A stretch of 64,000 bases of DNA from Candidatus Endomicrobiellum devescovinae. GTDB taxonomy: Bacteria > Elusimicrobiota > Endomicrobiia > Endomicrobiales > Endomicrobiaceae. The position numbers and the translations under genes are program-made. Numbering within the stretch: the first letter of the stretch is position 1; each line of letters opens with the position of its first letter. Below are positions 45,075 through 54,326 of the stretch, in pieces. The stretch is from the NCBI GenBank assembly GCA_031267795.1, contig JAIRYK010000010.1, positions 62,001-126,000 on the forward strand, read 5' to 3'. The notes under the pieces are model-generated. The model saw only the letters and a list, made by a program, of their open reading frames with translations. It was not told where the DNA came from and did no database searches.

Positions 45075-46566
45075 CTGCACTTATTACATTATTTGCTATT
45101 GTTGTTAATTTTCAATTAGCTTACGGGGCGTCTGGCAGAAGAAAACATTTTTTGTCGCATGGTCCAAGTGTTTGCGCATTTGGAGCAGGCGAAATTGTGT
45201 TTGCAGCCTATAAAGATCCTGCTGTTATACAATACAATTCAGCGCTTTTGGCATATTTGGGATACGACTCGTTTGGTCTTTCAAGATTTAATTTGTTTGA
45301 AGGATCTTCTTATAATTCTGGGTCAGCTGCTGTAAAAGTAACGCAAAGAATATCCCTCTAGCAGATATTTTTGACATAAAATTAGGATTATCCATTCAAA
45401 ATTTTTTTGCAGGAAAAATAAATATTGATTATGCTTCAGAAGATATTCCTGTTATGTTCATATTAAGCTCTGCATTAATTTTTCCACTATATTACCGATT
45501 TCGCTCAAAAGATACGATTAATATTTATGCGGATATAAAATATGAAGACAGTTTTGCAGATTTTCATGGAGGTTTTGCTTACATAATAGCTGATAAATAT
45601 TGCATTAGAGGAGGATATTACCCGCGGCATTTTACTGTAGGATTAGGAATAGAATTTTGTTCTTTTGCAGTGGATTACGCTGCTGATTTTAGTGAGATTG
45701 ATTTAATAAACAGACTTTCCGTTAATTATAGATGGGGATATAAAAAATCGTCCGATTTTGACGGAGAGGCTAAACTTGCTCTGGATAAAGAAAATGAAAA
45801 TATAAAAAGAGTTAAAGAAAAATTTAAAAAGGCAAAAAGGCTATACTCCAAGCAAGAATACTTTAGGGCGTCGGATATTCTTTCCGATATTTTAACTTCA
45901 TATCCTAATTTTGAGTCTCCAAAACATTTCTATAAACAAATTAAGAGTAGGATGAAAAAAACAGCAGAGCAAGAAGACGAACTTGATTTTGATAAGATAA
46001 TTTACGCAAGAAGTTATGTTAATTATTATAACGCAAAATATAAAGAAGCTTTGAACGATTGGAAAAAATATATAAGTTTTAAAGGCGAGAATGAAGAAAT
46101 TAAAGAATACAGCGATAAAATAGATTCAGAGATTAAACTTGCAGAGCTTGAGAAAAGAGAATTAGAACTTAAACTTCAGGCTGAAAGGTTGTGCGAAGAA
46201 GGCGTGAAAAAATATGATGAGGGAAAATGGGTTGTCTGTATTAAGAAGATGGAAAATCTCCAAAAGTTTGTAACTAAAAATAATTTTTCAAAAAGTATTG
46301 AATATTGCAATAAAGCCAAAGAATATATAAATAAAGCAGTGGTTGAACTTTCAAAAAATGTTGACAATTCAAAAGTAATGACGACTGAAAGTTCAGATTA
46401 TGATGAAATTGCCGCTAACGACAAATATATAGAAGGTCTTGTCCTCTACGCTCAGGGAAAATATTATGAAGCAGAACGCGCATGGGAGTTAACTTTAAGG
46501 CTTAATCCTAACCATAAAAAATCAAAAATTGCTCTGCGTAAACTTAAGGATTTTCTAAAAGAATAA
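45050..46566 (+). pseudogene. PorV/UPF0164-like outer-membrane protein with TPR repeats, split by a frameshift
   Basis: The first frame (45050-45361) has a signal peptide (to about AYGA) and FGAGEIVFAAYKDPAVIQYN, typical of PorV/PorQ-type beta barrels. It is interrupted at 45359-45361, while another frame continues NIPLADIFDIKLGLSIQNFF through the barrel (DYASEDIP..., RGGYYPRHFTVGLGIEF) into an intracellular-looking helical region. That region has TPR-like units (FKKAKRLYSKQEYFRASDIL; YIEGLVLYAQGKYYEAERAW). The open part 45454-46566 alone encodes 370 residues. Probably an outer-membrane protein with a periplasmic TPR tail. The start overlaps the previous gene's end by 25 bases. Confidence 0.62.
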
Positions 46567-46589
46567 AGTTGTTTTCAGAGAACGTTAAT

Positions 46590-48337
46590 CTAAGCTGGCT
46601 TCTCAGCTTTAGGGAATGTAAAAATAAACTCTGTCCCTTCTCCCTCTTTCGTCTCTATCTCTACCTTACCTCTCATCTCTCTTATCACTCCCATCACCTG
46701 CCCCATCCCTATCCCATACCCTTCTTTCTTCGTCGTCCCTACTTCCTATCCTCTCTTTATCTTCTCTGCCATCTCTCTTTTCATACCTTTCCCTCTGTCC
46801 TTCACCCTTATCTCTACTTCTTCTCCTTTTTCCCTATATCCTACCTCTATCTCCCCTTTCTTCCCTTCCATAGCTTCTTTCCCATTCTTTATCACATTCA
46901 CCATCATCCTTCTAAAGTCTGTATTATCCCCTTTTATATATACTATCCCTTCCTCTCTTTCTCTTTCTATCTTTATTTCTACTCCTTCTCCCTTACTCCT
47001 ATACCTCATGTTTTCTACTATATCTTTCATACTCTCTTTTACATTTATATACCCTTCTTCTTCCTTCTCAACTACCTCTTCTCTCCTTCCTATTTCTTCA
47101 TTTTTGTTTATCCTATACTTACTCAACATTTTCCCTGCCATATCTTCTATGCTTCTTATTGCTGTCTTTAGCATTCTTTTGTCTTCTTCTGACAATTTCC
47201 CTTCATATATTTCTTCTATTATTTTCAGTGATGTAACCGGTGATGCTATATCGTGTGATACTTCTTTAGCTATCTTATCATCTTTAACCTATTCTCTAAT
47301 TCTTCTTTCTTTTTCCTATCTGTTATATCTACCGCCAACCCTATTACTCCTTCTACTTTCCCATTTATTACTAATGGTGATTTTACCGATAAATAAACTT
47401 TGCCTTCGTGAGATGTCTCTTCCCTACTAATTTTTTTACCTGTTTGTAAAACATATTCTGTATTCTTCCACACATGAAAAGGCAGTCTTTTAGCATCGTT
47501 ATGTTCAATATCAATATTACAAGATTCATTTTTATAAATGAAACTTCCAGCTTTGTCTATAACAAAAAAATTTACATTTATTGACTCTTCAGTTACAAAT
47601 GAAATAACTTGTTGATCAATTTTATCTTTTATAGATTCTATCCGATGTCTGTAAGATTGTTCATGGTTAGAGGTTCTATAATTTAAAATTTTAATATTCA
47701 ACTTATAATATTTATCAACAAAATCCAGTGGTAATCCTAAATTCATAGGATAAATCATATTCACGTTATTAAAGAAAGCACAAGTATAAGCACATTCCTC
47801 TAATATAAATTCTACACACGCTTGAATAGTAAAATCCCCTTTAAGAATCTCAGAATTTGCTTTGTCTAATACAACTTTTCTAAATTCTAGATTGATACCG
47901 TTCCCCTTCTCATCTCCAGCAAAATCAATCATTATTTTTTGATACCATTTTTTGAATGTTTCAGTATCTAAGTATTCAGCCCAAGGTTTAATCTCTTTTG
48001 GAATTCTTAATTTTTCAATAGCCTTTTCATTATTTTGAAACCATACGGTAGGTATGCTTATGTCAGAATATTTTTGAAAATTTTTGATGCCGTGCCTATA
48101 AAGGTAAGAAGTGTCTGTTATAATAACCTTTTTTACTTTTCTTTTGATGCCTTCGCTATTTATTGTATTTACTGGCTCTTCAAAGCCTTCTCCTGTTTGG
48201 CTTGCACATCCATACGATATAACCAAATCTAAAGTTACACTGTTATCTTCTGCTTTTTCAAAAAATTCTTGACTTTCTTTGCTCCATTTAACTAATCTCT
48301 CTGTTGCCATAAAATATTCTCCTAATATGCTTATCAC
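46590..48337 (-). pseudogene. cyclodipeptide-synthase-like / PAS / histidine kinase fusion, inactivated
   Basis: Three consecutive minus-strand pieces form one protein. 48337-47270: about 230 residues resembling tRNA-dependent cyclodipeptide synthases (LVIS near the expected catalytic serine, VKKVIITDTSYLYRHGI, ACVEFILEECAYTCAFF), then a PAS domain (NVNFFVIDKAGSFIY ... GVIGLAVDITDRKKKEE). After a frameshift near 47270: the kinase H-box VSHDIASPVTSLKII, the N-box region (MMVNVIKNGKEAMEGKKGEI, with NVIKNG in place of NLIxNA) and VKDRGKGM. After an in-frame TAG at 46746-46748: TTKKEGYGIGMGQVMGVI and EGEGTEFIFTFPKA. Two lesions make it inactive as a kinase. The kinase part is extremely purine-rich on the coding strand. 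An MATERLV start at 48310 is more likely than 48337. Confidence 0.65.
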
Positions 48338-48433
48338 AACGTAACTTATACTATTGTACTATATAAATCCATAATTTTTAAATTTTTTTATTTAACTAGC
48401 TGATATATTTTAAAATGAATCTAAATTTTAGCG

Positions 48434-48462
48434 TTAACAAAACCATGAAAATATGATATAAT
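48434..48462 (+). promoter_or_regulatory. promoter for the yggS-proC-yggU unit
   Basis: TTAACA (48434-48439), 17-base spacer, TATAAT (48457-48462) preceded by TGA (extended -10 TGNTATAAT). The transcription start is expected near 48469, only about ten bases before the preferred yggS ATG at 48479. Confidence 0.75.
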
Positions 48463-48478
48463 ACAGATGGTGTCAAAG

Positions 48479-49174
48479 ATGATAAATATTCGTGAGAATA
48501 TAGAGTTTGTTAGAGGTGTCGTAAAATCATCTGAGAGTGTTTCTTGTCCAGTGGATATTATAGCGGTGACAAAAACATTTCCTTATACAGATGTTTTATC
48601 GGCTTTGAATTGCGGCGTAAAGCATATAGGCGAAAATAAAATTCAGGAAGCCCTTCCTAAATTTGACCAACTGGGGTCTTCGTTATCTGGTGTTACAAAG
48701 CATTTCATTGGGCGTTTGCAGACAAATAAAGCAAAAAAAGCTGTAGAAAATTTTGATTTTATACACTCTTTAGACAGCCTAAAATTAGCAGGTGTTATAA
48801 GTCGTTATGCGGCAAATGCTGGCAAAATTCAAAACTGTCTTATTGAGGTTAAGGTTTCAAAAGAAGATTCTAAAACAGGGATTTTGCCAAGAGACGTTAG
48901 TAATTTCTATGTCAAGTCTTTGTCAATCTCCAATATTGCAATAAGAGGGTTAATGGTCATAACTCCTTATAGTAAGAATCCAGAAGATTCAAGATGTTAT
49001 TTTAGACAGGTAAAAAGTTTATTTGAAGATATAAAAAGATCTTTTGCCAATCCGAAATTTGATATTTTATCCATGGGAATGTCTTCAGATTACAAGATTG
49101 CAATTGAGGAAGGGGCAACCATGGTGAGAATCGGTTCGGCAATATTTGGAGAAAGAGATTATGGAGATAAGTAA
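48479..49174 (+). CDS. PLP homeostasis protein YggS/ProSC
   Basis: This PLP-binding alanine-racemase-fold protein of about 231 residues shows DIIAVTKTFPYTDV (PLP lysine in TK), HIGENKIQEALPKF, HFIGRLQTNKAKKAV, LMVITPYS and LSMGMSSDYKIAIEEGATMVRIGSAIFG. It controls the free PLP pool and is nearly always next to proC, as here. An ATG at 48467 would lie upstream of the predicted transcription start, so I prefer 48479 (MINIRENIEFVRG), which also fits family N-termini. There is no clear Shine-Dalgarno. Confidence 0.93.
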   Translation: MINIRENIEFVRGVVKSSESVSCPVDIIAVTKTFPYTDVLSALNCGVKHIGENKIQEALPKFDQLGSSLSGVTKHFIGRLQTNKAKKAVENFDFIHSLDSLKLAGVISRYAANAGKIQNCLIEVKVSKEDSKTGILPRDVSNFYVKSLSISNIAIRGLMVITPYSKNPEDSRCYFRQVKSLFEDIKRSFANPKFDILSMGMSSDYKIAIEEGATMVRIGSAIFGERDYGDK

Positions 49175-49973
49175 AAAGCTTTTTTTTATCGGTTCAGGGA
49201 ACATGGCATCTGCTATAATCAGCGGGCTTTTAGAGTCTAATCTTGTTAAATCTGAGAACATTGTTTGTAATGATGTCGTTAAAGAAAAAGTTTTAAATCT
49301 ACAAAGAAAATATGGAATATCTATTGGTGAAGATAAAGGCGAAGCAATAATAGGGGCGGATATAATTTTTCTTTCCGTAAAGCCTCAAAATATGCCCAAA
49401 GTGCTTGACGAGATAAGGCATTTTATAAGAAGTAAAGCTATTATTGTTTCAATTGCTGCTGGTATAACGACAAGATTTATTGAAGAGAGTATTCAAAAGA
49501 ATATTGCTGTTATTAGGGCTATGCCTAATACTCCCGCTCTTGTTCGTTCAGGCGCAACAGCTTTATGTAAAGGGAGATTTGTATCAGACGATCAGCTGGA
49601 AAGAGCTAAAAGTTTGTTTGCTTCTATAGGTAAAGCCGAAATACTTGACGAGAAGAATTTTGACGTCATTACTGCTTTGTCTGGTTCCGGACCTGCATAT
49701 ATATTCTATTTTTGCGAACTTATGCAAAAAGCTGCTGAAAAATTAGGTCTTGATAAAAACATATCTAAAACTTTTGCAGTTCAAACAGTTTACGGTGCTG
49801 GGAAAATGTTAAACATAACAAATGAGCCCGCTGAAACGCTTAAGGAAAAAGTAAAGTCGCCAAATGGGACTACAGAAGCAGCATTAAAATACTTTGAATC
49901 TCAAAAATTGCAAGACATTATTTATGAAGCAATGAATCAAGCAATGGAAAAATCTAAAGCGTTGAGCAAATAA
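49161..49973 (+). CDS. proC: pyrroline-5-carboxylate reductase
   Basis: This protein of about 270 residues has the Rossmann motif FFIGSGNMASAIISGL, VKPQNMPKVLDEI, AVIRAMPNTPALVRSGATAL, ALSGSGPAYIFYF and the C-terminal SPNGTTEAALKYFE. It catalyses the last step of proline synthesis with NAD(P)H. I start at the ATG at 49161, which has GGAGAAAG upstream and overlaps the yggS end by 14 bases; the TTG at 49146 is less likely. Confidence 0.95.
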   Translation: MEISKKLFFIGSGNMASAIISGLLESNLVKSENIVCNDVVKEKVLNLQRKYGISIGEDKGEAIIGADIIFLSVKPQNMPKVLDEIRHFIRSKAIIVSIAAGITTRFIEESIQKNIAVIRAMPNTPALVRSGATALCKGRFVSDDQLERAKSLFASIGKAEILDEKNFDVITALSGSGPAYIFYFCELMQKAAEKLGLDKNISKTFAVQTVYGAGKMLNITNEPAETLKEKVKSPNGTTEAALKYFESQKLQDIIYEAMNQAMEKSKALSK

Positions 49974-49993
49974 ATTATGCAAAGGGGATTGAA

Positions 49994-50257
49994 ATGATTA
50001 TTAAGGTAAGAGTGATCCCGAATTCAAAAAGAAACGAAGTGGTAAGTAGAGTGGGTTCTATTTTGAGGGTTAAAATTGCTGCACCTGCCGTTGAAGGTAA
50101 AGCAAACGAAGAACTATGCGATTTTTTGGCAGATTTTTTTGATGTTAAAAGGTCTATGATTTTCTTGAGAAAAGGTGAGAGAGGCAGAGAGAAAACAATA
50201 GAAATAACTGGACGCTCGGAAGAAGAGCTTGACGAAGTTTTGGATACTATTCCGTGA
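49994..50257 (+). CDS. DUF167/YggU family protein
   Basis: This 87-residue small alpha/beta protein has RVIPNSKRNEVV, the family core LRVKIAAPAVEGKANEELCDFLAD and LRKGERGREKTIEI. YggU proteins are conserved but of unknown function and typically sit in the yggS-proC neighbourhood. A GGGGATTG-type ribosome site precedes the ATG. It is the last gene before ileS. Confidence 0.9.
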   Translation: MIIKVRVIPNSKRNEVVSRVGSILRVKIAAPAVEGKANEELCDFLADFFDVKRSMIFLRKGERGREKTIEITGRSEEELDEVLDTIP

Positions 50258-50304
50258 AATATAAATTAATTATTATAAAGTTTTAAGTTTAAGGAAATAA
50301 AAAA

Positions 50305-53091
50305 ATGGCTGAGGAAAAAGACTATTCAAAAACTGTAAATCTGCCTAAAACAGATTTCCAAATGAAGGCTAATTTGTCTCAAAGAGAGCCTTCATTTGTT
50401 GAGGAGTGGGAGAAAAAACAACTTTACGTTAAGTTATGCGAAAAAAATAAAGATAAAGAAAAACTTATTTTTCATGACGGACCTCCATATGCGAACGCTC
50501 ATATACATATAGGAACGGGACTTAACAAAGTTTTAAAAGATTTCATTATAAAATATCGTTCAATGTCGGGGAATTATGTTCCTTTTACGCCGGGTTGGGA
50601 TTGCCATGGTCTTCCAATAGAGTTAATTGCTCTAAAAGAAATGAAGACTGACAAGAACAAAGTTGACAAAATTGTTTTTAGAAAACAAGCGGCAGACTTT
50701 GCAAAAAAATTTGTTGATATACAAAAAGAAGAGTTTAAGAGGCTTGGAGTTATAGCTGATTGGAATAATCCTTATCTTACTTTAGACCCAAAGTATGAGG
50801 CTTCAATAGTAAAAGTTTTTAAAGAGCTAGTTGAGAAAGGCTATATATACAGAAGAAAGAAACCCGTTTATTGGTGTCCTACTTGCGAGACTGCTATGGC
50901 TGATGCAGAAGTAGAGTATGCAGATCATGGGTCAGAATCTATATTTGTAAAATTTCAGATAATATCTTTGCCAGAGGCTTTAAAGTCAAAAGAAAATATA
51001 TTAAAAGATTTTTCTGTATTGATATGGACGACTACTCCGTGGACGCTTCCTGCAAACGTTGCATTGGCTTTTAATGGTGAGTCCGACTATGCCGCTATTG
51101 TTTATAAAATGGCGTCGGGGAATGAAGAAAAACTTATAGTTGCTAAGCCTTTGCTTGAAAAGGTTAAAGAGAAAATAAAAGCTCTAAGCTATGATATTAT
51201 TTTTGAAGCTAAAGGTGTTGATTTTGTAAATATAAAATGCCAAAACCCGCTTGTTGCAAACAGACAATCGCAAGGAATTTTAGCCGAGTTTGTAAGCATG
51301 GAAGACGGTACTGGCATAATTCACATAGCACCTGGACACGGTCCTGAAGATTATCAGGCTGGATTAGAGTACGGGCTAGAGATATTATCCCCAATAAATG
51401 GTAAAGGTTTGTTTACAAAAGAAGTTCCTGAGTTTGAGAATGTCCATATATTCAAAGCTAATCCTTTAATAATAGAAAAACTTAGCAAAGAAGGAAAAAT
51501 TCTTGCTCAGCTAAAACTTGAGCATTCTTATCCTCATTGTTGGAGATGCAAAAAGCCTATAATTTTTAGAGCTACCCCGCAGTGGTTTTTATCAGTTGAA
51601 CATGGCAATTTGAGAGAAAAACTTTTGGAATCTGTGAAAGACGTTAATTGGATTCCAAATTACGGTGAAAATAGAATAACTTCTATGTTAGAAAGTCGTC
51701 CCGATTGGTGCTTAAGTCGTCAGCGCTTATGGGGTGTGCCTATACCTGTTTTCTATTGCAAAGAATGCGGCGAGCCGCTTTTGGATACAAAAGTAATAGA
51801 TTCAATATCAAAACTTTTCGGCGAGAAAGGATCGGATTCTTGGTTTGAAATGAGTGAAGAAGAGCTTTTAAAAGGAACGAATGCAAAATGTTCTTCGTGT
51901 GGTGCAATAAGTTTTACAAAAGAAGAAGATATTTTAGACGTATGGTTTGATTCTGGCGTTTCCTGCGAAGCGGTTTTATCAAGTAAGAATTATAAAGATT
52001 TGGAATTTCCTGCAGATTTGTATCTTGAAGGCAGCGATCAACATCGCGGTTGGTTTCAAACATCTCTCATACCATCTGTAGCTGTCAAAGGCGTGGCACC
52101 TTACAAAAATGTTTTAACGCACGGATTTGTTGTTGACGGGCAGGGTAAGAAAATGTCCAAATCGCTAGGAAACTTTGTATCAAGCGAACAGTTGATAAAT
52201 AAATACGGGGCAGACATTCTTCGTCTTTGGATAGCCTCAAGTGATTACAAAGAAGACATAAGAGTTTCAGATGAAATTATAAAAGGTTTAAGCGATGCGT
52301 ACAGAAAAATAAGGAATACAGTAAGATTTTTGCTTGGCAATATAGGCGATTTTGACGTTAAAAAAGTTTTGGCGTTTAAAGAAATGCAGGAGATTGACAG
52401 ATACGCTTTAAGCAGGCTTCAGCAGCTTATATCATCTACTGCAGCCGCATACGAGAGTTACGAATTTCATAAGGCAGCTTCTGCGATAAATAATTTCTGT
52501 ACAGTATTCTTAAGCGGTTTCTATCTTGATGCGTTAAAAGATACTCTTTATTGCGATAAGAGAGAAAGCAAAGAAAGAATAAGCGCTCAGTCCGCCATGT
52601 TTGAGATATGTTCTGTGCTGATAAGGCTTATATCTCCAATACTTTCTTTTACTGCCGAAGAAGCATGGAATGAGTTAAAAAAACTTGATTCCAGTTTGGT
52701 TTGGTCAGTTTTTCTTTCCGATTTCCCTATAATGAACAGTAAATATATTCTGCAAGCCAAGACTATTGAAAAATGGGAAAGAATACTAGAAGCAAGAGAA
52801 AAAGCTTTATTTTCTTATGAAAAATTAAGACAAAATAAAGTTATAGGTTCAAATTTAGAGGCTTCTCTTAGTATCACTTACGGACATAAATATGTTGAAG
52901 CGTTTAAAGATTTAAAACTTGTTAATTTATCTTTAGGAAGCTGGGATATAAAATATAAAAATTCAGATAAAGAAGATGAATTGACTATTGAAGCTGTAAA
53001 ATCTGAATATAAAAAGTGCGCCAGATGTTGGAGACATATAGACGGAATTAAAAATGATTTGTGCCCTAGGTGCTCGGAGGCTTTAAAATAA
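50305..53091 (+). CDS. ileS: isoleucyl-tRNA synthetase
   Basis: This 928-residue class I synthetase has the HIGH-type motif PPYANAHIHIGTGLNKVLKD, the WTTTPWTLPANVALAF editing-domain segment, DWCLSRQRLWGVPIPVFYC, the KMSKS loop (GKKMSKSLGNFV) and a C-terminal zinc finger (CARCWRHIDG...DLCPRCSEAL). The C-terminal zinc-binding end is typical of the bacterial form inhibited by mupirocin. The GTG start of lspA follows its TAA immediately. Confidence 0.97.
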   Translation: MAEEKDYSKTVNLPKTDFQMKANLSQREPSFVEEWEKKQLYVKLCEKNKDKEKLIFHDGPPYANAHIHIGTGLNKVLKDFIIKYRSMSGNYVPFTPGWDCHGLPIELIALKEMKTDKNKVDKIVFRKQAADFAKKFVDIQKEEFKRLGVIADWNNPYLTLDPKYEASIVKVFKELVEKGYIYRRKKPVYWCPTCETAMADAEVEYADHGSESIFVKFQIISLPEALKSKENILKDFSVLIWTTTPWTLPANVALAFNGESDYAAIVYKMASGNEEKLIVAKPLLEKVKEKIKALSYDIIFEAKGVDFVNIKCQNPLVANRQSQGILAEFVSMEDGTGIIHIAPGHGPEDYQAGLEYGLEILSPINGKGLFTKEVPEFENVHIFKANPLIIEKLSKEGKILAQLKLEHSYPHCWRCKKPIIFRATPQWFLSVEHGNLREKLLESVKDVNWIPNYGENRITSMLESRPDWCLSRQRLWGVPIPVFYCKECGEPLLDTKVIDSISKLFGEKGSDSWFEMSEEELLKGTNAKCSSCGAISFTKEEDILDVWFDSGVSCEAVLSSKNYKDLEFPADLYLEGSDQHRGWFQTSLIPSVAVKGVAPYKNVLTHGFVVDGQGKKMSKSLGNFVSSEQLINKYGADILRLWIASSDYKEDIRVSDEIIKGLSDAYRKIRNTVRFLLGNIGDFDVKKVLAFKEMQEIDRYALSRLQQLISSTAAAYESYEFHKAASAINNFCTVFLSGFYLDALKDTLYCDKRESKERISAQSAMFEICSVLIRLISPILSFTAEEAWNELKKLDSSLVWSVFLSDFPIMNSKYILQAKTIEKWERILEAREKALFSYEKLRQNKVIGSNLEASLSITYGHKYVEAFKDLKLVNLSLGSWDIKYKNSDKEDELTIEAVKSEYKKCARCWRHIDGIKNDLCPRCSEALK

Positions 53092-53565
53092 GTGAAAAAG
53101 CCGTTAATACTTGGCATTCTTATTTTTATTTTAGATCAGCTTACAAAATATTTTATTGTAAAACACGTGGATTATGCGACTGTTATAAACGTTATTTCTA
53201 TATTTAATTTTTTTAATATTACAAATATTCATAATACAGGAACAGCTTTTAGCATATTACAAGGCAAAAATTTAATGATGTCCTTGATAATTTCTTTTTT
53301 TTTATTGGCTTTGTCATTATGGCTTTATAAAAACAAAGAAAAGTTTGATAATTTGCAGAAATACGCTTTCTGTCTTGTAATATTTGGCGGTTTTGGCAAT
53401 CTCATGGATAGGTTTTTTAGAGGTTTTGTCGTTGATTTTTTGGATTTTGGTGTCAATTCTTTAAGATGGCCTTCTTTTAATGTGGCTGATTCTTTCATAT
53501 GCATTGCAATGTTTTTGATTGCAATAGATCTACTATTTCTTGATGGGAAGCAAAAGGTAAGATAA
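53092..53565 (+). CDS. lspA: lipoprotein signal peptidase
   Basis: This 157-residue protein has four membrane segments and the aspartyl-protease motifs FNITNIHNTGTAFSIL and FNVADSFICIAM, with GGFGNLMDRFFRGFVVDFL (catalytic Asp in VVDF/VADS). It cleaves prolipoproteins after Lgt has added diacylglycerol; the lgt gene follows directly. It starts with GTG right after ileS; the ileS-lspA order is widespread. Confidence 0.95.
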   Translation: MKKPLILGILIFILDQLTKYFIVKHVDYATVINVISIFNFFNITNIHNTGTAFSILQGKNLMMSLIISFFLLALSLWLYKNKEKFDNLQKYAFCLVIFGGFGNLMDRFFRGFVVDFLDFGVNSLRWPSFNVADSFICIAMFLIAIDLLFLDGKQKVR

Positions 53566-53567
53566 AA

Positions 53568-54326
53568 ATGCATCCTATTATTTTCAGTTTCGGCAAATTG
53601 ACTATTTTTTCTTACGGGCTTTTTGTTGCGTTGGCTTTTTTTACGGCTATTACATATCTTTCAAAACAAATAAAAAAATCAAAAGAAAAAATACTTTCAC
53701 AAGACGAGCTTTATTCTTTGTTTATATATATTATAGTTTCTGGGATAATAGGTGCAAGGCTTCTATTTGTTTTCTCAAATCCGCAAGATTTTGTTTTAGA
53801 TCCAATGTCTGCTTTCAAGTTGTGGGAGGGAGGGCTTACATACTACGGAGGTTTTATATCGGCTGCCATATTTGTGTTGGCATATGTTAGGATAAAGAAA
53901 ATATCAATACTCAAGCTTGGCGATTTTTTTGCTCCAGCTCTAGCTTTAGGTCATGCTATAGGAAGAATAGGCTGCTTTTTTGCAGGCTGTTGTTACGGTA
54001 AAGAGACTAATGTCGCATGGTCTGTTGTATTTAGGGATAAAAACTCTTTGGCAGCCCTAGGTGTACACCTTCATCCTACTCAACTTTATGAATCGTTCGG
54101 AAATTTTTTAATTTTCTTTCTTTTATATTTCTATTCCAAAAAAGAGCATAAAAAAGGGTTTTTAGTTTCGTTTTATTTTATATCTTATGCTGTATTGAGA
54201 TTTGTAGTTGAATTTTTTAGAGGCGATCCCGACAGAGGGGGACAGTATTTTGGTTTGTCAGTATCGCAGATTTTATCTTTAATATTGTTTATAATTGGAG
54301 TTTCCATAATATGCAAGAAAAAATAA
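53568..54326 (+). CDS. lgt: prolipoprotein diacylglyceryl transferase
   Basis: This 252-residue polytopic membrane protein has the Lgt signature GHAIGRIGCFFAGCCYGK, GARLLFVFSNP, LWEGGLTYYGGF, HPTQLYESFGN and RFVVEFFRGDPDRG. It transfers diacylglycerol from phosphatidylglycerol to the lipobox cysteine. It lies two bases after lspA. Its stop overlaps an ATG (taATG) of the following pseudouridine synthase gene. Confidence 0.95.
   Translation: MHPIIFSFGKLTIFSYGLFVALAFFTAITYLSKQIKKSKEKILSQDELYSLFIYIIVSGIIGARLLFVFSNPQDFVLDPMSAFKLWEGGLTYYGGFISAAIFVLAYVRIKKISILKLGDFFAPALALGHAIGRIGCFFAGCCYGKETNVAWSVVFRDKNSLAALGVHLHPTQLYESFGNFLIFFLLYFYSKKEHKKGFLVSFYFISYAVLRFVVEFFRGDPDRGGQYFGLSVSQILSLILFIIGVSIICKKK

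Noticed and set aside
46569-47171. Plus-strand open frame of 200 codons, very rich in Tyr, Phe, Pro, Ser and His
   Set aside because: It is the shadow of the purine-rich histidine kinase sequence on the other strand, whose motifs (VSHDIASP, GIGMG) are clearly the real coding content.
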